From Clostridia bacterium (GTDB lineage Bacteria; Bacillota; Clostridia; Oscillospirales; CAG-272): DNA of 9,564 nt. The notes beneath the pieces are model-generated. The model searched no databases, had not been told where the DNA came from, and was given only the letters and a program-made list of their open reading frames with translations. The position numbers and the translations under genes were made by a program. Shown here piece by piece: positions 1 through 7,026 of this stretch (its first letter is position 1; each line of letters starts with the position of its first letter). Location of the stretch: contig JAKSPW010000035.1 in NCBI GenBank assembly GCA_024404435.1, forward strand, positions 1-9,564, written 5' to 3'.

Positions 1-1271
1 CGCTCGGACTCTCTCCGAGAGGCTACAGGATCGTATTTGAGGACGAAGAGACACGCGATGAATTCATCGCTTACCTGAAGGATATTCACGGCGGACTCTC
101 ACACGGTCAGGTTTACAACACCGATGGCTTCGGTGAAGTTGCCATCGCCATCGAAGACCTCTGCGAGACGGCCTTCTGCGATATGGTTCCTTCCGCAACT
201 TCGGTTACTCCTTTCTACGAATACTCCTTCCACTGCACGAAGGACCTCACCGATTACATAAACTCTCATCTCCCCGAAAACGGAACGATGCTCCCGTTCA
301 AGGACGAGATGACGGATGCTGACGCACTCGGCGCATGGATCCTTGCAGAAGCAAAGAAGTCGTACGAATTCGAGCACACAAATGCGGTCGTTACGAACTT
401 CGACGAAGTGAAGGCTGCTTTTGACGCAGGCGAGCTCAACGCGACGGCACACGTCAACTTCGAGTACCCCGCATCCGAATGGGCCGACAACAACGGCAAG
501 CTCCCCGATCCTCTGGTAGGCGAGCGCGAGATCACACTCGACTTTGCAACGGCTCAGAAAGTTCTTGACGCTTTCGAGGGCAACGCATGTGCAGCTCATC
601 ACGGTTATCACGTATACACCGGCGAGTCTTTCAAGTATGACAATGAACACCTTACGGAGTGGATGTACTACTGGATGGGTCTCGACAAGTATGACGGCAG
701 ATTCACCGTCATTCTTGATCCGGATGAAACAGGCATCATCGAAGAGGCTAAAGAGGACTACGCTCCCGAAGGAAGCGGAAGCGGCGCATACATCGACGAC
801 CTCCCGCTCCTCGTTGTTGACAACGCCGACGGAAGCCGCTCCGAGATCGCCGAGATCACCTTCCACACGATCAAGTTCTTCCCGGCACAGGGTGACTTCT
901 ACTTCTGCCCGGACGAGAGCCCGCTTCTTGACTACATCATGAAGCTCAACAAGTACGTCGAAGCTGACGCAGCAGGAAACGTCATCGTTACATTTGCAAG
1001 CGCAGACGACGTAACAATGGAGAACTTCTCGAATCAGATCATTTCTCAGCTCGGACTTACCACAAGAGGCTTCTCACTCGTCTTCAAGGATGCCTCTGCC
1101 GGTGAAGCGCTCATTAATTCGATCAAGTCGAACTTCGGCACTTCCTTTACGACAGAAGCTTACGATCTCCTGATCGAAGACCTCCGCGAAACCGACTTCT
1201 ACGACACACCGTGGACCACGGCTCCGCTTCGCGGCGAAAAGTACAGCTTCAAGATCGAATTTGTCAGCTGA
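1..1271 (+). CDS. C-terminal part of an acidic internal-repeat protein of unknown function (5' end outside window)
   Basis: The reading frame is open from the left edge (first full codon at 3) to TGA at 1269-1271, giving 422 visible residues. The first ATG, at 183, is internal: repeat-like sequence continues upstream of it with no ribosome binding site. I do not recognise a family. The protein is acidic (many Asp/Glu), poor in Cys, and has no C-terminal membrane segment or LPXTG-type sorting signal. Internal homology is visible. Segments at residues about 1-78, 226-292 and 350-420 share a start of the type GL..RG(F/Y)..VF.D, a helical middle, and an end of the type E(Y/I)(S/T)F. Segments 1 and 3 also share IEDL.ET.F.D followed by P and T. 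Codon use leans strongly to C- or G-ending codons (TTC, TAC, AAG), more than in the neighbours, which suggests good expression. The gene ends just before a strong terminator, so it is transcribed apart from the helicase. It could be a secreted or surface protein, but the signal region is not visible. Confidence 0.85.
   Translation, partial: LGLSPRGYRIVFEDEETRDEFIAYLKDIHGGLSHGQVYNTDGFGEVAIAIEDLCETAFCDMVPSATSVTPFYEYSFHCTKDLTDYINSHLPENGTMLPFKDEMTDADALGAWILAEAKKSYEFEHTNAVVTNFDEVKAAFDAGELNATAHVNFEYPASEWADNNGKLPDPLVGEREITLDFATAQKVLDAFEGNACAAHHGYHVYTGESFKYDNEHLTEWMYYWMGLDKYDGRFTVILDPDETGIIEEAKEDYAPEGSGSGAYIDDLPLLVVDNADGSRSEIAEITFHTIKFFPAQGDFYFCPDESPLLDYIMKLNKYVEADAAGNVIVTFASADDVTMENFSNQIISQLGLTTRGFSLVFKDASAGEALINSIKSNFGTSFTTEAYDLLIEDLRETDFYDTPWTTAPLRGEKYSFKIEFVS
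3..236 (+). repeat. Internal protein repeat, copy 1 of the acidic repeat protein
   Basis: Residues 1-78 of the visible protein begin LGLSPRGYRIVFED, contain IEDLCETAFCDMVPS and end near EYSFHC. The copy matches copy 3 (1050-1262) over its whole length. The DNA is also similar at the start (CTCGGACT in both). It is truncated on the left by the window edge, so the real repeat may begin earlier. Confidence 0.7.
678..878 (+). repeat. Internal protein repeat, copy 2 (diverged)
   Basis: Residues 226-292 run from GLDKYDGRFTVILD to EITFHTIKF. The start and end line up with copies 1 and 3, but the central IEDL.ET block is not conserved. The match is weaker and was found by eye. The segment just before it (REITLDFATAQKVLDAF) also resembles the segment before copy 3 (VIVTFASADDV...F), so the true unit probably begins about 40 residues earlier. 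Confidence 0.45.
1050..1262 (+). repeat. Internal protein repeat, copy 3 (C-terminal)
   Basis: Residues 350-420 begin LGLTTRGFSLVFKD, contain IEDLRETDFYDTPW and end KYSFKIEF two residues before the stop. The best pairing is with copy 1, offset by 1047 nt (349 codons). A second complete module therefore closes the protein exactly at its C-terminus. Confidence 0.7.
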
Positions 1272-1285
1272 ATGACGTTATAATT

Positions 1286-1319
1286 AAAGACCTTTGCTTC
1301 GGCAAAGGTCTTTTTTTTT
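1286..1319 (+). terminator. Strong intrinsic terminator after the repeat protein
   Basis: A perfect 12-bp stem (AAAGACCTTTGC at 1286-1297 with GCAAAGGTCTTT at 1302-1313) closes on a stable TTCG tetraloop (1298-1301). It is followed by an unbroken T run to 1319. It lies 14 bases after the stop codon, and no gene reads in from the other side. Confidence 0.95.
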
Positions 1320-1339
1320 ACAAAATATGCCGCAGGTCT

Positions 1340-1367
1340 TTGATTTTTCATCAAAATATGGTATAAT
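1340..1367 (+). promoter_or_regulatory. SigA-type extended -10 promoter for the helicase gene
   Basis: A perfect TATAAT at 1362-1367 is preceded by TG at 1359-1360, making an extended -10. A partial -35 TTGATT lies at 1340-1345 with a 16-bp spacer. It sits between the upstream terminator and the start codon at 1398, so the helicase should have its own transcript. A 6-bp inverted repeat (TTTGAT/ATCAAA, 1339-1355) covers the -35 box and part of the spacer and could be an operator. Confidence 0.8.
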
Positions 1368-1397
1368 ATAATCAAGTATTGCCCAAAGGAGGTCCTC

Positions 1398-3797
1398 ATG
1401 GTCTTTTCTGCCGAAAACGGAAGCGTCTCCGTGCATGCATCCGAGCTGTCCGCATACGCAATAAAGAAAAATACCGTCAGTGCCTCCGGCAATGAAAGCG
1501 GCTTTTCGAGAGTCACGTCGGAGCCCTGTTATGACAGTATCACCGAATACGTCGAGCTTTCGTCGGAGTACGGCTGCGGCGACGTGAATTACAGTATTTC
1601 GGCGTCTGCCGACCGTATTCTCATCTATGACGGCATTGCGACTGTGGAGCTTTCACGTTCCGTGAAGCGGCTGCCGTTCAGATTCGTTTCGTCTTATAAT
1701 GCCGAGCTCCTCGCGGAAGGAGTCGTTGCCGCTTTCGTTTTCTGCAGACAGATGTCGACGGAGTCGGTCATCCTCAGGCTCACTTTCGTTTCCCGCGATT
1801 CGGGAGAGACGGTCAGCTTCGAGAGAGAGTATTCAATTTCATTTCTCGAAAAAATGACGGATGTCCTTCTTTCTCGTGCCGAGCCCTTTGTAAAGGTCTT
1901 CATCGAACGAAAGACTCTCCGCCCCGAAGAAATAAAAAAGCTTGCTTTTCCGTACGGAAAGCCGAGAGGCGGTCAGGAAGAACTGATGCTTGCCGTCATG
2001 AAGGCGATAAGAAAAGGGGAGAAGCTGATAGCTTCCGCTCCGACCGGCACCGGAAAGACGATGGCGACACTCTTTCCCTCAGTAAAGGCACTCGGAGAAA
2101 ACTATATCGACAGGATCTTCTATCTTACGGGAAAGACCGTAACGGGCAAAGCGGCGCTCGACGCAATGTCACTGCTCGCCGAGAGCGCACCTCATCTCAG
2201 ATGTATCGCGGTACATTCCAAGGAAAGAGTCTGCGTCAACAGAGAAGCGGAAACCTGCTTTGCCTGCCCGAGAATGAACGAGATCACGTCGGAAAACGGT
2301 GAGGCTCTCCCGTATAAAACCCGACGCGACGCCGCACTCGCGGAGCTTCTTGACTCGTGTGTGATCTACGACGGAAAAACCGTTGCCGCATGCGCGGAAA
2401 GGCATTCGGTCTGCCCGTACGAGCTGTCCCTCGATCTCAGCGAATTCTGCGACGTCATCGTCTGCGACTATAATTACGTTTTCGACACCAAGGTCAGATT
2501 CCAAAGATATTTCGTCGAAGACAGGGGAGAGAAGTATGCTTTCCTCGTCGACGAGGCACACAACCTTCCCGACAGAGTCCGCGCTTCGTATACGGCGTCG
2601 TTCGGTCCGTCCGACCTTGCGCTGCTCACGGAGTTCTTAAAGGACGTACCCGCCGACGAGCTCGGACGTGCCGTCTCGGAGGTCAGAAAGGCATTTGACG
2701 AAATAAAAGAGCTTTGTGCCGCGGAGTCGACCGTCGTTACCGACAAGGACGGCGACCACAGCGTCGGATATTATAAGACTGACAAAATCCCCGAAAAACT
2801 GCTCCGCACTGCCGTATCCCTCGGAAAAGTATGCCGCGCCGCGGCAAGAGACAACGATTCTCTCAAGGATGCGGCGGAGAATATCTCGGATAAGGCATCC
2901 GCGCTGTTTTCGGCGAGCACCGTGTCCGATGACGGCTTTGCCTTCCTTGCACAGACCGTCGACGGAGAACTGACCTGCAGATATATCTGCCTCGATCCGT
3001 CCCCGATCATCGAAAAGATGTGTGAAGGTGCGCACTCGAGCGTGATGTTTTCCGCGACTCTCGAGCCGGTCGATTACTTCACCGACGTCCTCGGATGCCG
3101 GGGTGCCGGAGTCGTCAGGGCAGAGTCTCCTTTCGATCCCGATAACCTTTCCGTCACAGTGTTTGACGGTATCAGCACCCGACTTACGGACAGAAGTGAT
3201 ACGGCTGCAGACGTGGCAGAGGTGATCGCCACGGTGACGGAGGCGAAAACGGGGAAATATCTCGTATATTTCCCGTCGTACAAATACATGAAGACGGTTC
3301 TGCGTGAGTATCTGAACCTCTGTCCCGACACCCGCGCGGTGATGCAGAAGCCCGACATGACCCACTCGGACAGAGAAAAATTCCTGTCAGTATTCAGAAA
3401 TGAAAAATACGACAGCGTCGTCGGATTCTGCGTACTCGGAGGCGTTTTCTCAGAGGGAATCGACCTTGCGGGAGACGATCTGATCGGAGTCATTATCGTC
3501 GGCGCGGGGCTTCCGGGCATTTCAGCTGAACTCAATCTGATAGCGGAATACTGCGAAAACAAATACGGAAGCGGTCATCTTTACGCCTACGAATACCCCG
3601 CACTCAATCACGTCTCGCAGGCTGCCGGAAGGGTAATCAGAACGGCTGAGGACCGCGGAGTCGTGGTTCTCGTCGACCACAGAATGTCCTCCCCCGACAT
3701 GGTATCAAAGCTTCCCGAGCACTGGCGCGGCATCGCGTGTACGTCCGACACGGACACTCTTTCCGTGATACTCGAAAGATTCTGGAAAAAGTTCTGA
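1398..3797 (+). CDS. DinG/XPD-family (Rad3-like) Fe-S DNA helicase with degenerate nuclease-like N-terminus
   Basis: This is a superfamily 2 helicase, expected to unwind DNA 5' to 3' using ATP in repair or replication-conflict resolution. Residues 1-170 resemble the Cas4/RecB-like PD-(D/E)XK domain found at the front of many clostridial DinG-like helicases. Residues 71-85 (ADRI... then VEL) match the usual D...E-x-K core, but Ser86 stands where the catalytic Lys is expected. The helicase core follows: FPYGKPRGGQ (184-193), Walker A APTGTGKT (214-221), DEAH box (385-388), FSATL (551-555), GVFSEGIDL (682-690) and motif VI QAAGRVIRTAEDRG (741-754). Cys279, Cys287, Cys290 and Cys339 (in CPYEL) have the XPD/DinG layout for a 4Fe-4S cluster. 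The start at 1398 is fixed by AAAGGAGG at 1385-1392, five bases upstream. At 799 residues the gene is full length for this subfamily. It is monocistronic, with a promoter and terminator between it and its upstream neighbour. The helicase call is very secure. Nuclease inactivation is inferred. Confidence 0.95.
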   Translation: MVFSAENGSVSVHASELSAYAIKKNTVSASGNESGFSRVTSEPCYDSITEYVELSSEYGCGDVNYSISASADRILIYDGIATVELSRSVKRLPFRFVSSYNAELLAEGVVAAFVFCRQMSTESVILRLTFVSRDSGETVSFEREYSISFLEKMTDVLLSRAEPFVKVFIERKTLRPEEIKKLAFPYGKPRGGQEELMLAVMKAIRKGEKLIASAPTGTGKTMATLFPSVKALGENYIDRIFYLTGKTVTGKAALDAMSLLAESAPHLRCIAVHSKERVCVNREAETCFACPRMNEITSENGEALPYKTRRDAALAELLDSCVIYDGKTVAACAERHSVCPYELSLDLSEFCDVIVCDYNYVFDTKVRFQRYFVEDRGEKYAFLVDEAHNLPDRVRASYTASFGPSDLALLTEFLKDVPADELGRAVSEVRKAFDEIKELCAAESTVVTDKDGDHSVGYYKTDKIPEKLLRTAVSLGKVCRAAARDNDSLKDAAENISDKASALFSASTVSDDGFAFLAQTVDGELTCRYICLDPSPIIEKMCEGAHSSVMFSATLEPVDYFTDVLGCRGAGVVRAESPFDPDNLSVTVFDGISTRLTDRSDTAADVAEVIATVTEAKTGKYLVYFPSYKYMKTVLREYLNLCPDTRAVMQKPDMTHSDREKFLSVFRNEKYDSVVGFCVLGGVFSEGIDLAGDDLIGVIIVGAGLPGISAELNLIAEYCENKYGSGHLYAYEYPALNHVSQAAGRVIRTAEDRGVVVLVDHRMSSPDMVSKLPEHWRGIACTSDTDTLSVILERFWKKF

Positions 3798-3818
3798 AAC
3801 GCCCTGTTTCCTGAATTT
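3789..3818 (+). other. Imperfect hairpin over the helicase stop codon, possible weak terminator
   Basis: GAAAC (3796-3800) pairs with GTTTC (3806-3810) around a 5-base loop. After a small internal loop, AAGTTC (3789-3794) pairs with GAATTT (3813-3818) with one G-U pair. No T run follows, so it is at best a weak or Rho-assisted terminator or an mRNA-stabilising hairpin. Confidence 0.3.
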
Positions 3819-3823
3819 CCCTA

Positions 3824-3852
3824 TTGAGTTTCATTTGATTTAATGGTAAAAT
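3824..3852 (+). promoter_or_regulatory. SigA-type promoter for the envelope glycan operon
   Basis: TTGAGT (3824-3829), a 17-bp spacer and TAAAAT (3847-3852) make a good vegetative promoter. TG at 3844-3845 adds an extended -10. It starts 27 bases after the helicase stop and 28 bases lie between the -10 and the GTG start at 3880. No comparable promoter is visible further downstream, so it should drive all five following genes. Confidence 0.75.
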
Positions 3853-3869
3853 ATATATGTATGCATAAC

Positions 3870-3873
3870 GGAG
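3870..3873 (+). promoter_or_regulatory. Ribosome binding site that fixes a GTG start
   Basis: GGAG at 3870-3873 lies six bases before GTG 3880-3882. No in-frame ATG gives a signal peptide, while the GTG is followed at once by KKK and a hydrophobic stretch, so GTG is the start. Confidence 0.75.
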
Positions 3874-3879
3874 AATAAA

Positions 3880-5358
3880 GTGAAAAAGAAGATAGTATTA
3901 TTCGCCTTTGGTCTGATCCTCGCAGTAATCCTTGCACTCGGCGTTTCCGCCGAAGAAGCCGACAGCTCACTTTCCGAGATCACCTCGGTCGGCTTTTCAG
4001 ATCCCGCCGCCGTTACCGACGGCAACAGAGTATCCTGTTCTGACTCCGTTTCGGACGTTACGGTCACGGTAACGAGGCCCGACAATATCGCATCCGTCTA
4101 CGTCGTTTTCGACCGTGTTCCGGAGGAATGGACGATCATTCCGTCCGGAGGAGACGAGGGTGCCGTATGCGGAACAAACGGCTTTCTTCATGAATTCGTT
4201 GACGTACCGTCTCTTGTCGGAAACACAAATTCGGTAATTCTGAATTTCCCGGCAGGCACGTCTGTCGCCGAGATATATGCTTTTTCCGAAGGCGACCTTC
4301 CCGATTTCGTGCAGAAATGGGAAAAGCCTCTTGACAGGGCGGATCTGCTTCTTCTTTCGTCACATTCTGACGACGAACAGCTCTTCTTCGCGGGAGTTCT
4401 TCCGCTTTACGCGGGAGAGCGCGGACTTGACGTTCAGGTCGTATACCTCGTCAGCCATTTCAATACTCACGAAAGACCTCACGAGCAGCTTGACGGACTC
4501 TGGACGGTCGGTGTCAGAAACTACCCGATAATCTCGGATTTCCCGGACCTTTATTCCGAATCGTACGACGGAGCCGTTGAAGTATTCTCTCAGAACGGCG
4601 TTGAATTTGAGGACTTTGTCGGGTATATAACCGAAAACATCAGACGCTTTAAGCCTCTCGTCGTCGTGTCTCACGACGTGAACGGCGAATACGGTCACGG
4701 CACACACCTCATTTGCTCCGCGGCGCTTTCCGAGTCGCTGGAAGCGGCGAAGGATTCCGCGAAATATCCCGACAGCGCACAAAAGTACGGTGTTCATACC
4801 GTCGAGAAGGCGTATTATCATCTGTACCCCGAGAATATGATCACGCTTGACCTCGATACTCCGCTTGAGCATTTCGGCGGAAAAACGGCGTTTGAGGTGA
4901 CTCAGGACGGCTTTGCCTGCCACACCTCACAGCATTGGACGTGGTTTTACGAGTGGATCTACGGCACGCCCGAAGCACCTATAACGAAAGCGACACAGAT
5001 TGACAGATATTCCCCGTGTTATTACGGGTTATACTATACCACGGTAGGTAACGACACCGTCGGCGGAGACTTCTTCGAAAACGTAAAACCGTACGCGGAA
5101 AGAGAAGCCGAGGCTGTTCAGACTGAGCCCGTGACGGAACCCTCACCGGTGACCGAACCGATCTCACCGGAGACAGCCGAAACCGCTCCCGCGGCTGAAG
5201 AAGAGAGCGGGAAAAAACTTGATAAAACGATAATTATTCTTCTCTGCGTTCTGGCGGCAGTGACACTGCTCGCGATCTTCCTCGCGGCATCCGCGGGATC
5301 GGACAAAAAGAGAAGAAAGGCAAGACGCGATTCATACCGCGGATACAACGGACGGTAA
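3880..5358 (+). CDS. Exported, membrane-anchored PIG-L-family deacetylase
   Basis: PIG-L/LmbE enzymes are Zn-dependent hydrolases that usually remove an N-acetyl group from a GlcNAc-type sugar. Residues 1-24 form a signal peptide (KKK, hydrophobic core, likely cleavage after VSA). Residues about 30-145 are beta-rich, with the look of a discoidin-like carbohydrate-binding domain (DPAAVTDGN near its start), a tentative call. The catalytic domain spans about 153-385. HSDDE (162-166) replaces the usual HPDDE and keeps the zinc His162 and Asp165 and the general-base Asp164. HDVNGEYGHGTH (265-276) supplies the third zinc His, probably His276. A Thr/Glu/Pro-rich linker (407-446) leads to one membrane helix (449-472) and a basic tail (KKRRKARR), so the enzyme faces outside. 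Intracellular relatives such as MshB or BshB lack this export and anchor. It is the first gene of the operon, 18 bp before the glycosyltransferase. A surface-glycan substrate is inferred; acetyl specificity is not shown. Confidence 0.9.
   Translation: MKKKIVLFAFGLILAVILALGVSAEEADSSLSEITSVGFSDPAAVTDGNRVSCSDSVSDVTVTVTRPDNIASVYVVFDRVPEEWTIIPSGGDEGAVCGTNGFLHEFVDVPSLVGNTNSVILNFPAGTSVAEIYAFSEGDLPDFVQKWEKPLDRADLLLLSSHSDDEQLFFAGVLPLYAGERGLDVQVVYLVSHFNTHERPHEQLDGLWTVGVRNYPIISDFPDLYSESYDGAVEVFSQNGVEFEDFVGYITENIRRFKPLVVVSHDVNGEYGHGTHLICSAALSESLEAAKDSAKYPDSAQKYGVHTVEKAYYHLYPENMITLDLDTPLEHFGGKTAFEVTQDGFACHTSQHWTWFYEWIYGTPEAPITKATQIDRYSPCYYGLYYTTVGNDTVGGDFFENVKPYAEREAEAVQTEPVTEPSPVTEPISPETAETAPAAEEESGKKLDKTIIILLCVLAAVTLLAIFLAASAGSDKKRRKARRDSYRGYNGR
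5098..5217 (+). repeat. Thr/Glu/Pro-rich spacer with TEP repeats
   Basis: Residues 407-446 of the deacetylase contain repeated (V)TEP units (TEPVTEPSPVTEPISPE) encoded by related ACSGARCC-like DNA. Such low-complexity stretches commonly carry an exported catalytic domain through the cell wall. The position just before the membrane helix fits that role. Confidence 0.65.
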
Positions 5359-5376
5359 AAAGCGAAAGGATATATA

Positions 5377-6459
5377 ATGACTTACAAGGACGTAACTGTT
5401 GTTATACCGGCGTATAAGCCGGACGAAAAGCTCATTTCAACTCTCGAAGAGCTGAAAAGAGAGGGCTTTTCGGATTTTGTCGTAGTCAACGACGGCAGCG
5501 GCGAAGGTTTTGAGACGATTTTCGATTCGGTAAGCGCTTTTGAAGGCACGACGCTTCTCGTCCATCCCGTAAACAAGGGGAAGGGTGCCGCACTGAAGAC
5601 TGCATTTTCGTATATCGCCGAAAACAGACCCGATTGCGTCGGTGTCGTGACTGCCGATGCCGACGGTCAGCACCTGACGTGTGATATTATCGCCGTTTCC
5701 GAGGAAATGGTGAACACCGGCAAGGTCGTGCTCGGCTGCCGTGACTTTTCACAGTCCGACGTACCGGCACGAAGCCGTTTCGGGAACAAGCTGACGTCTC
5801 TCGTCTTCAAGCTCCTCGTCGGAATGAAGGTCAGCGATACCCAGACGGGGCTCCGCGCATTCCCTGCGAAGTATCTCGCGCAGATCGCAGAGTCCGAGGG
5901 AGACAGATACGAGTTCGAGACGAACATGCTCTTCCTCATGCACAGACAGAATATTCCGTACACGGAAGTGACGATATCCACTGTCTATATCGAAGAAAAC
6001 AAGTCCTCTCACTTCAGAGTCGTCAGAGACAGCATCAGAATTTATTCGATGATACTGAAATACGCCTTCAATTCGGTCATTTCCTTCGTCATCGACGCTT
6101 TGATCTATTATCTGCTCAGACGCTTCAGGGTGTTTGATTTCCTGCCGATCCCGCTCACGTTCTCGTCGTATTTCGTCGCCCGTGCGATCTCGTCGGTAAT
6201 CAATTACCTCATCAACGCAAAGGTAGTGTTCCACGGCAAGGTGAACGGCGGAACGCTTGCAAAATATTACGCGCTCGCAGTTTTCAATCTTGCGATCTCG
6301 TCGAGCGTCGCTTACCTGCTTGAAAACGTGCTGAACGTTACCTCGCCTCTCATTTCGACGCTTATCAAGATCCTTGTTGACGCCGTTCTGTTCCTGCTCA
6401 GCTTCAGGATCCAGAACAAGTGGGTGTTCAGCGATAAGGAGAAAGGAGAAAACGAATGA
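5377..6459 (+). CDS. GT2 glycosyltransferase fused to a GtrA-like membrane domain
   Basis: The N-terminal half (about 5-225) is a GT-A fold GT2 enzyme of the dolichol/polyprenyl-phosphate sugar synthase type. It has VVIPAYKPDE (8-17), VNDGS (37-41), NKGKGAALKTAF (66-77), the metal-binding DADGQH (94-99), SRFGN (133-137), DTQTGLRAF (154-162) and RYEFETNML (177-185). These enzymes move a sugar from a nucleotide donor to polyprenyl phosphate on the cytoplasmic face. The C-terminal half (229-352) is GtrA-like. It has four predicted membrane helices (about 229-248, 257-279, 293-314, 323-345) and the typical ending RIQNKWVF. GtrA proteins are proposed to flip the lipid-linked sugar. AAAGGA at 5365-5370 precedes the ATG by six bases. 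The stop overlaps the next start as ATGA, indicating translational coupling with the PAP2 gene. The sugar and final acceptor cannot be read from sequence. Confidence 0.93.
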   Translation: MTYKDVTVVIPAYKPDEKLISTLEELKREGFSDFVVVNDGSGEGFETIFDSVSAFEGTTLLVHPVNKGKGAALKTAFSYIAENRPDCVGVVTADADGQHLTCDIIAVSEEMVNTGKVVLGCRDFSQSDVPARSRFGNKLTSLVFKLLVGMKVSDTQTGLRAFPAKYLAQIAESEGDRYEFETNMLFLMHRQNIPYTEVTISTVYIEENKSSHFRVVRDSIRIYSMILKYAFNSVISFVIDALIYYLLRRFRVFDFLPIPLTFSSYFVARAISSVINYLINAKVVFHGKVNGGTLAKYYALAVFNLAISSSVAYLLENVLNVTSPLISTLIKILVDAVLFLLSFRIQNKWVFSDKEKGENE

Positions 6460-7013
6460 ATTTTCTGAACGCATACGAAATAGGTATCCTCGACTATATA
6501 AGAGAACATTTCAGCTGTGCTTTTCTCGATAAGGCGATGCCGATCCTGTCGAGTCTCGTCGACGCGGGGATCATATGGATCGCGCTTGCCGTCGTTCTCG
6601 TCTTTTTCCGAAAGACGAGAAAAACGGGCATCACGATGGGCGCTGCTCTCCTGCTCGGACTCCTCGTCGGAAACTACGTCATAAAGATTGTTGTCGGAAG
6701 AATAAGGCCTTACGAATACAAAGAGGCAGAGCTGATCGTAAAGGCTCTCGACGATCCGTCGTTCCCGTCGGGACACACGCTCGCGTGCTTTGAGGCGACC
6801 TTCGCGCTTCTGTTCAATAAGAACAAGCTTTGGATACCGGCACTCGTGCTCTCCCTGATCGTCGGCTTTTCACGCATGTATCTGTACGTTCATTTCCCGA
6901 CCGACGTGCTCGGAGGAGCCATCTTCGGCACCCTGTTCGCAGTGATCGGTTATCTTATCGTTGACAGAGTATATAAGGCTATCGAAAAAAGAAAGCAAAC
7001 ACTTGAGCTTTGA
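6456..7013 (+). CDS. PAP2-family membrane lipid phosphatase
   Basis: All three PAP2 signature motifs are intact. These are KIVVGRIRP (77-85, K-x6-RP), PSGH (104-107) and SRMYLYVHFPTD (139-150, SR-x5-H-x3-D). His107 and His146 are the expected catalytic histidines. Hydrophobic segments at about 38-52, 57-80, 108-121, 126-138 and 150-169 fit a polytopic membrane enzyme of typical length (185 aa). The family removes phosphate from lipid phosphates. Undecaprenyl pyrophosphate, phosphatidic acid and phosphatidylglycerol phosphate are all possible substrates. Overlap by ATGA with the polyprenyl-phosphate glycosyltransferase gene favours an undecaprenyl carrier, which is inference from context. AGGAG at 6444-6448 lies inside the upstream gene. 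The basic tail (EKRKQ) probably lies in the cytoplasm. Confidence 0.93.
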   Translation: MNFLNAYEIGILDYIREHFSCAFLDKAMPILSSLVDAGIIWIALAVVLVFFRKTRKTGITMGAALLLGLLVGNYVIKIVVGRIRPYEYKEAELIVKALDDPSFPSGHTLACFEATFALLFNKNKLWIPALVLSLIVGFSRMYLYVHFPTDVLGGAIFGTLFAVIGYLIVDRVYKAIEKRKQTLEL

Positions 7014-7026
7014 TTGAGGGATAATA

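Noticed and set aside
183..185. ATG at 183 as the true start of the first gene
   Set aside because: The frame is open to the left edge, repeat copy 1 begins upstream of this ATG, and no Shine-Dalgarno sequence precedes it.
99..866. Long minus-strand reading frame opposite the repeat protein
   Set aside because: It mirrors the codon bias of the plus-strand gene, has no ribosome binding site or recognisable domain, and the plus-strand frame shows internal protein homology that the minus frame cannot explain.
1272..1397. Possible riboswitch or small RNA in the gap before the helicase
   Set aside because: The gap is fully explained by the terminator, the promoter and a short leader of about 25 bases. 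No conserved riboswitch fold is visible.
2637..3365. Minus-strand reading frame of 242 codons within the helicase
   Set aside because: The plus strand carries the conserved helicase motifs across this span. The antisense product is composition-driven, with many Arg, Asp and Val and no motif.
5749..6474. Minus-strand frame of 241 codons under the glycosyltransferase
   Set aside because: It is highly charged, typical of the antisense of membrane-helix codons. The plus strand has intact GT2 and GtrA motifs.
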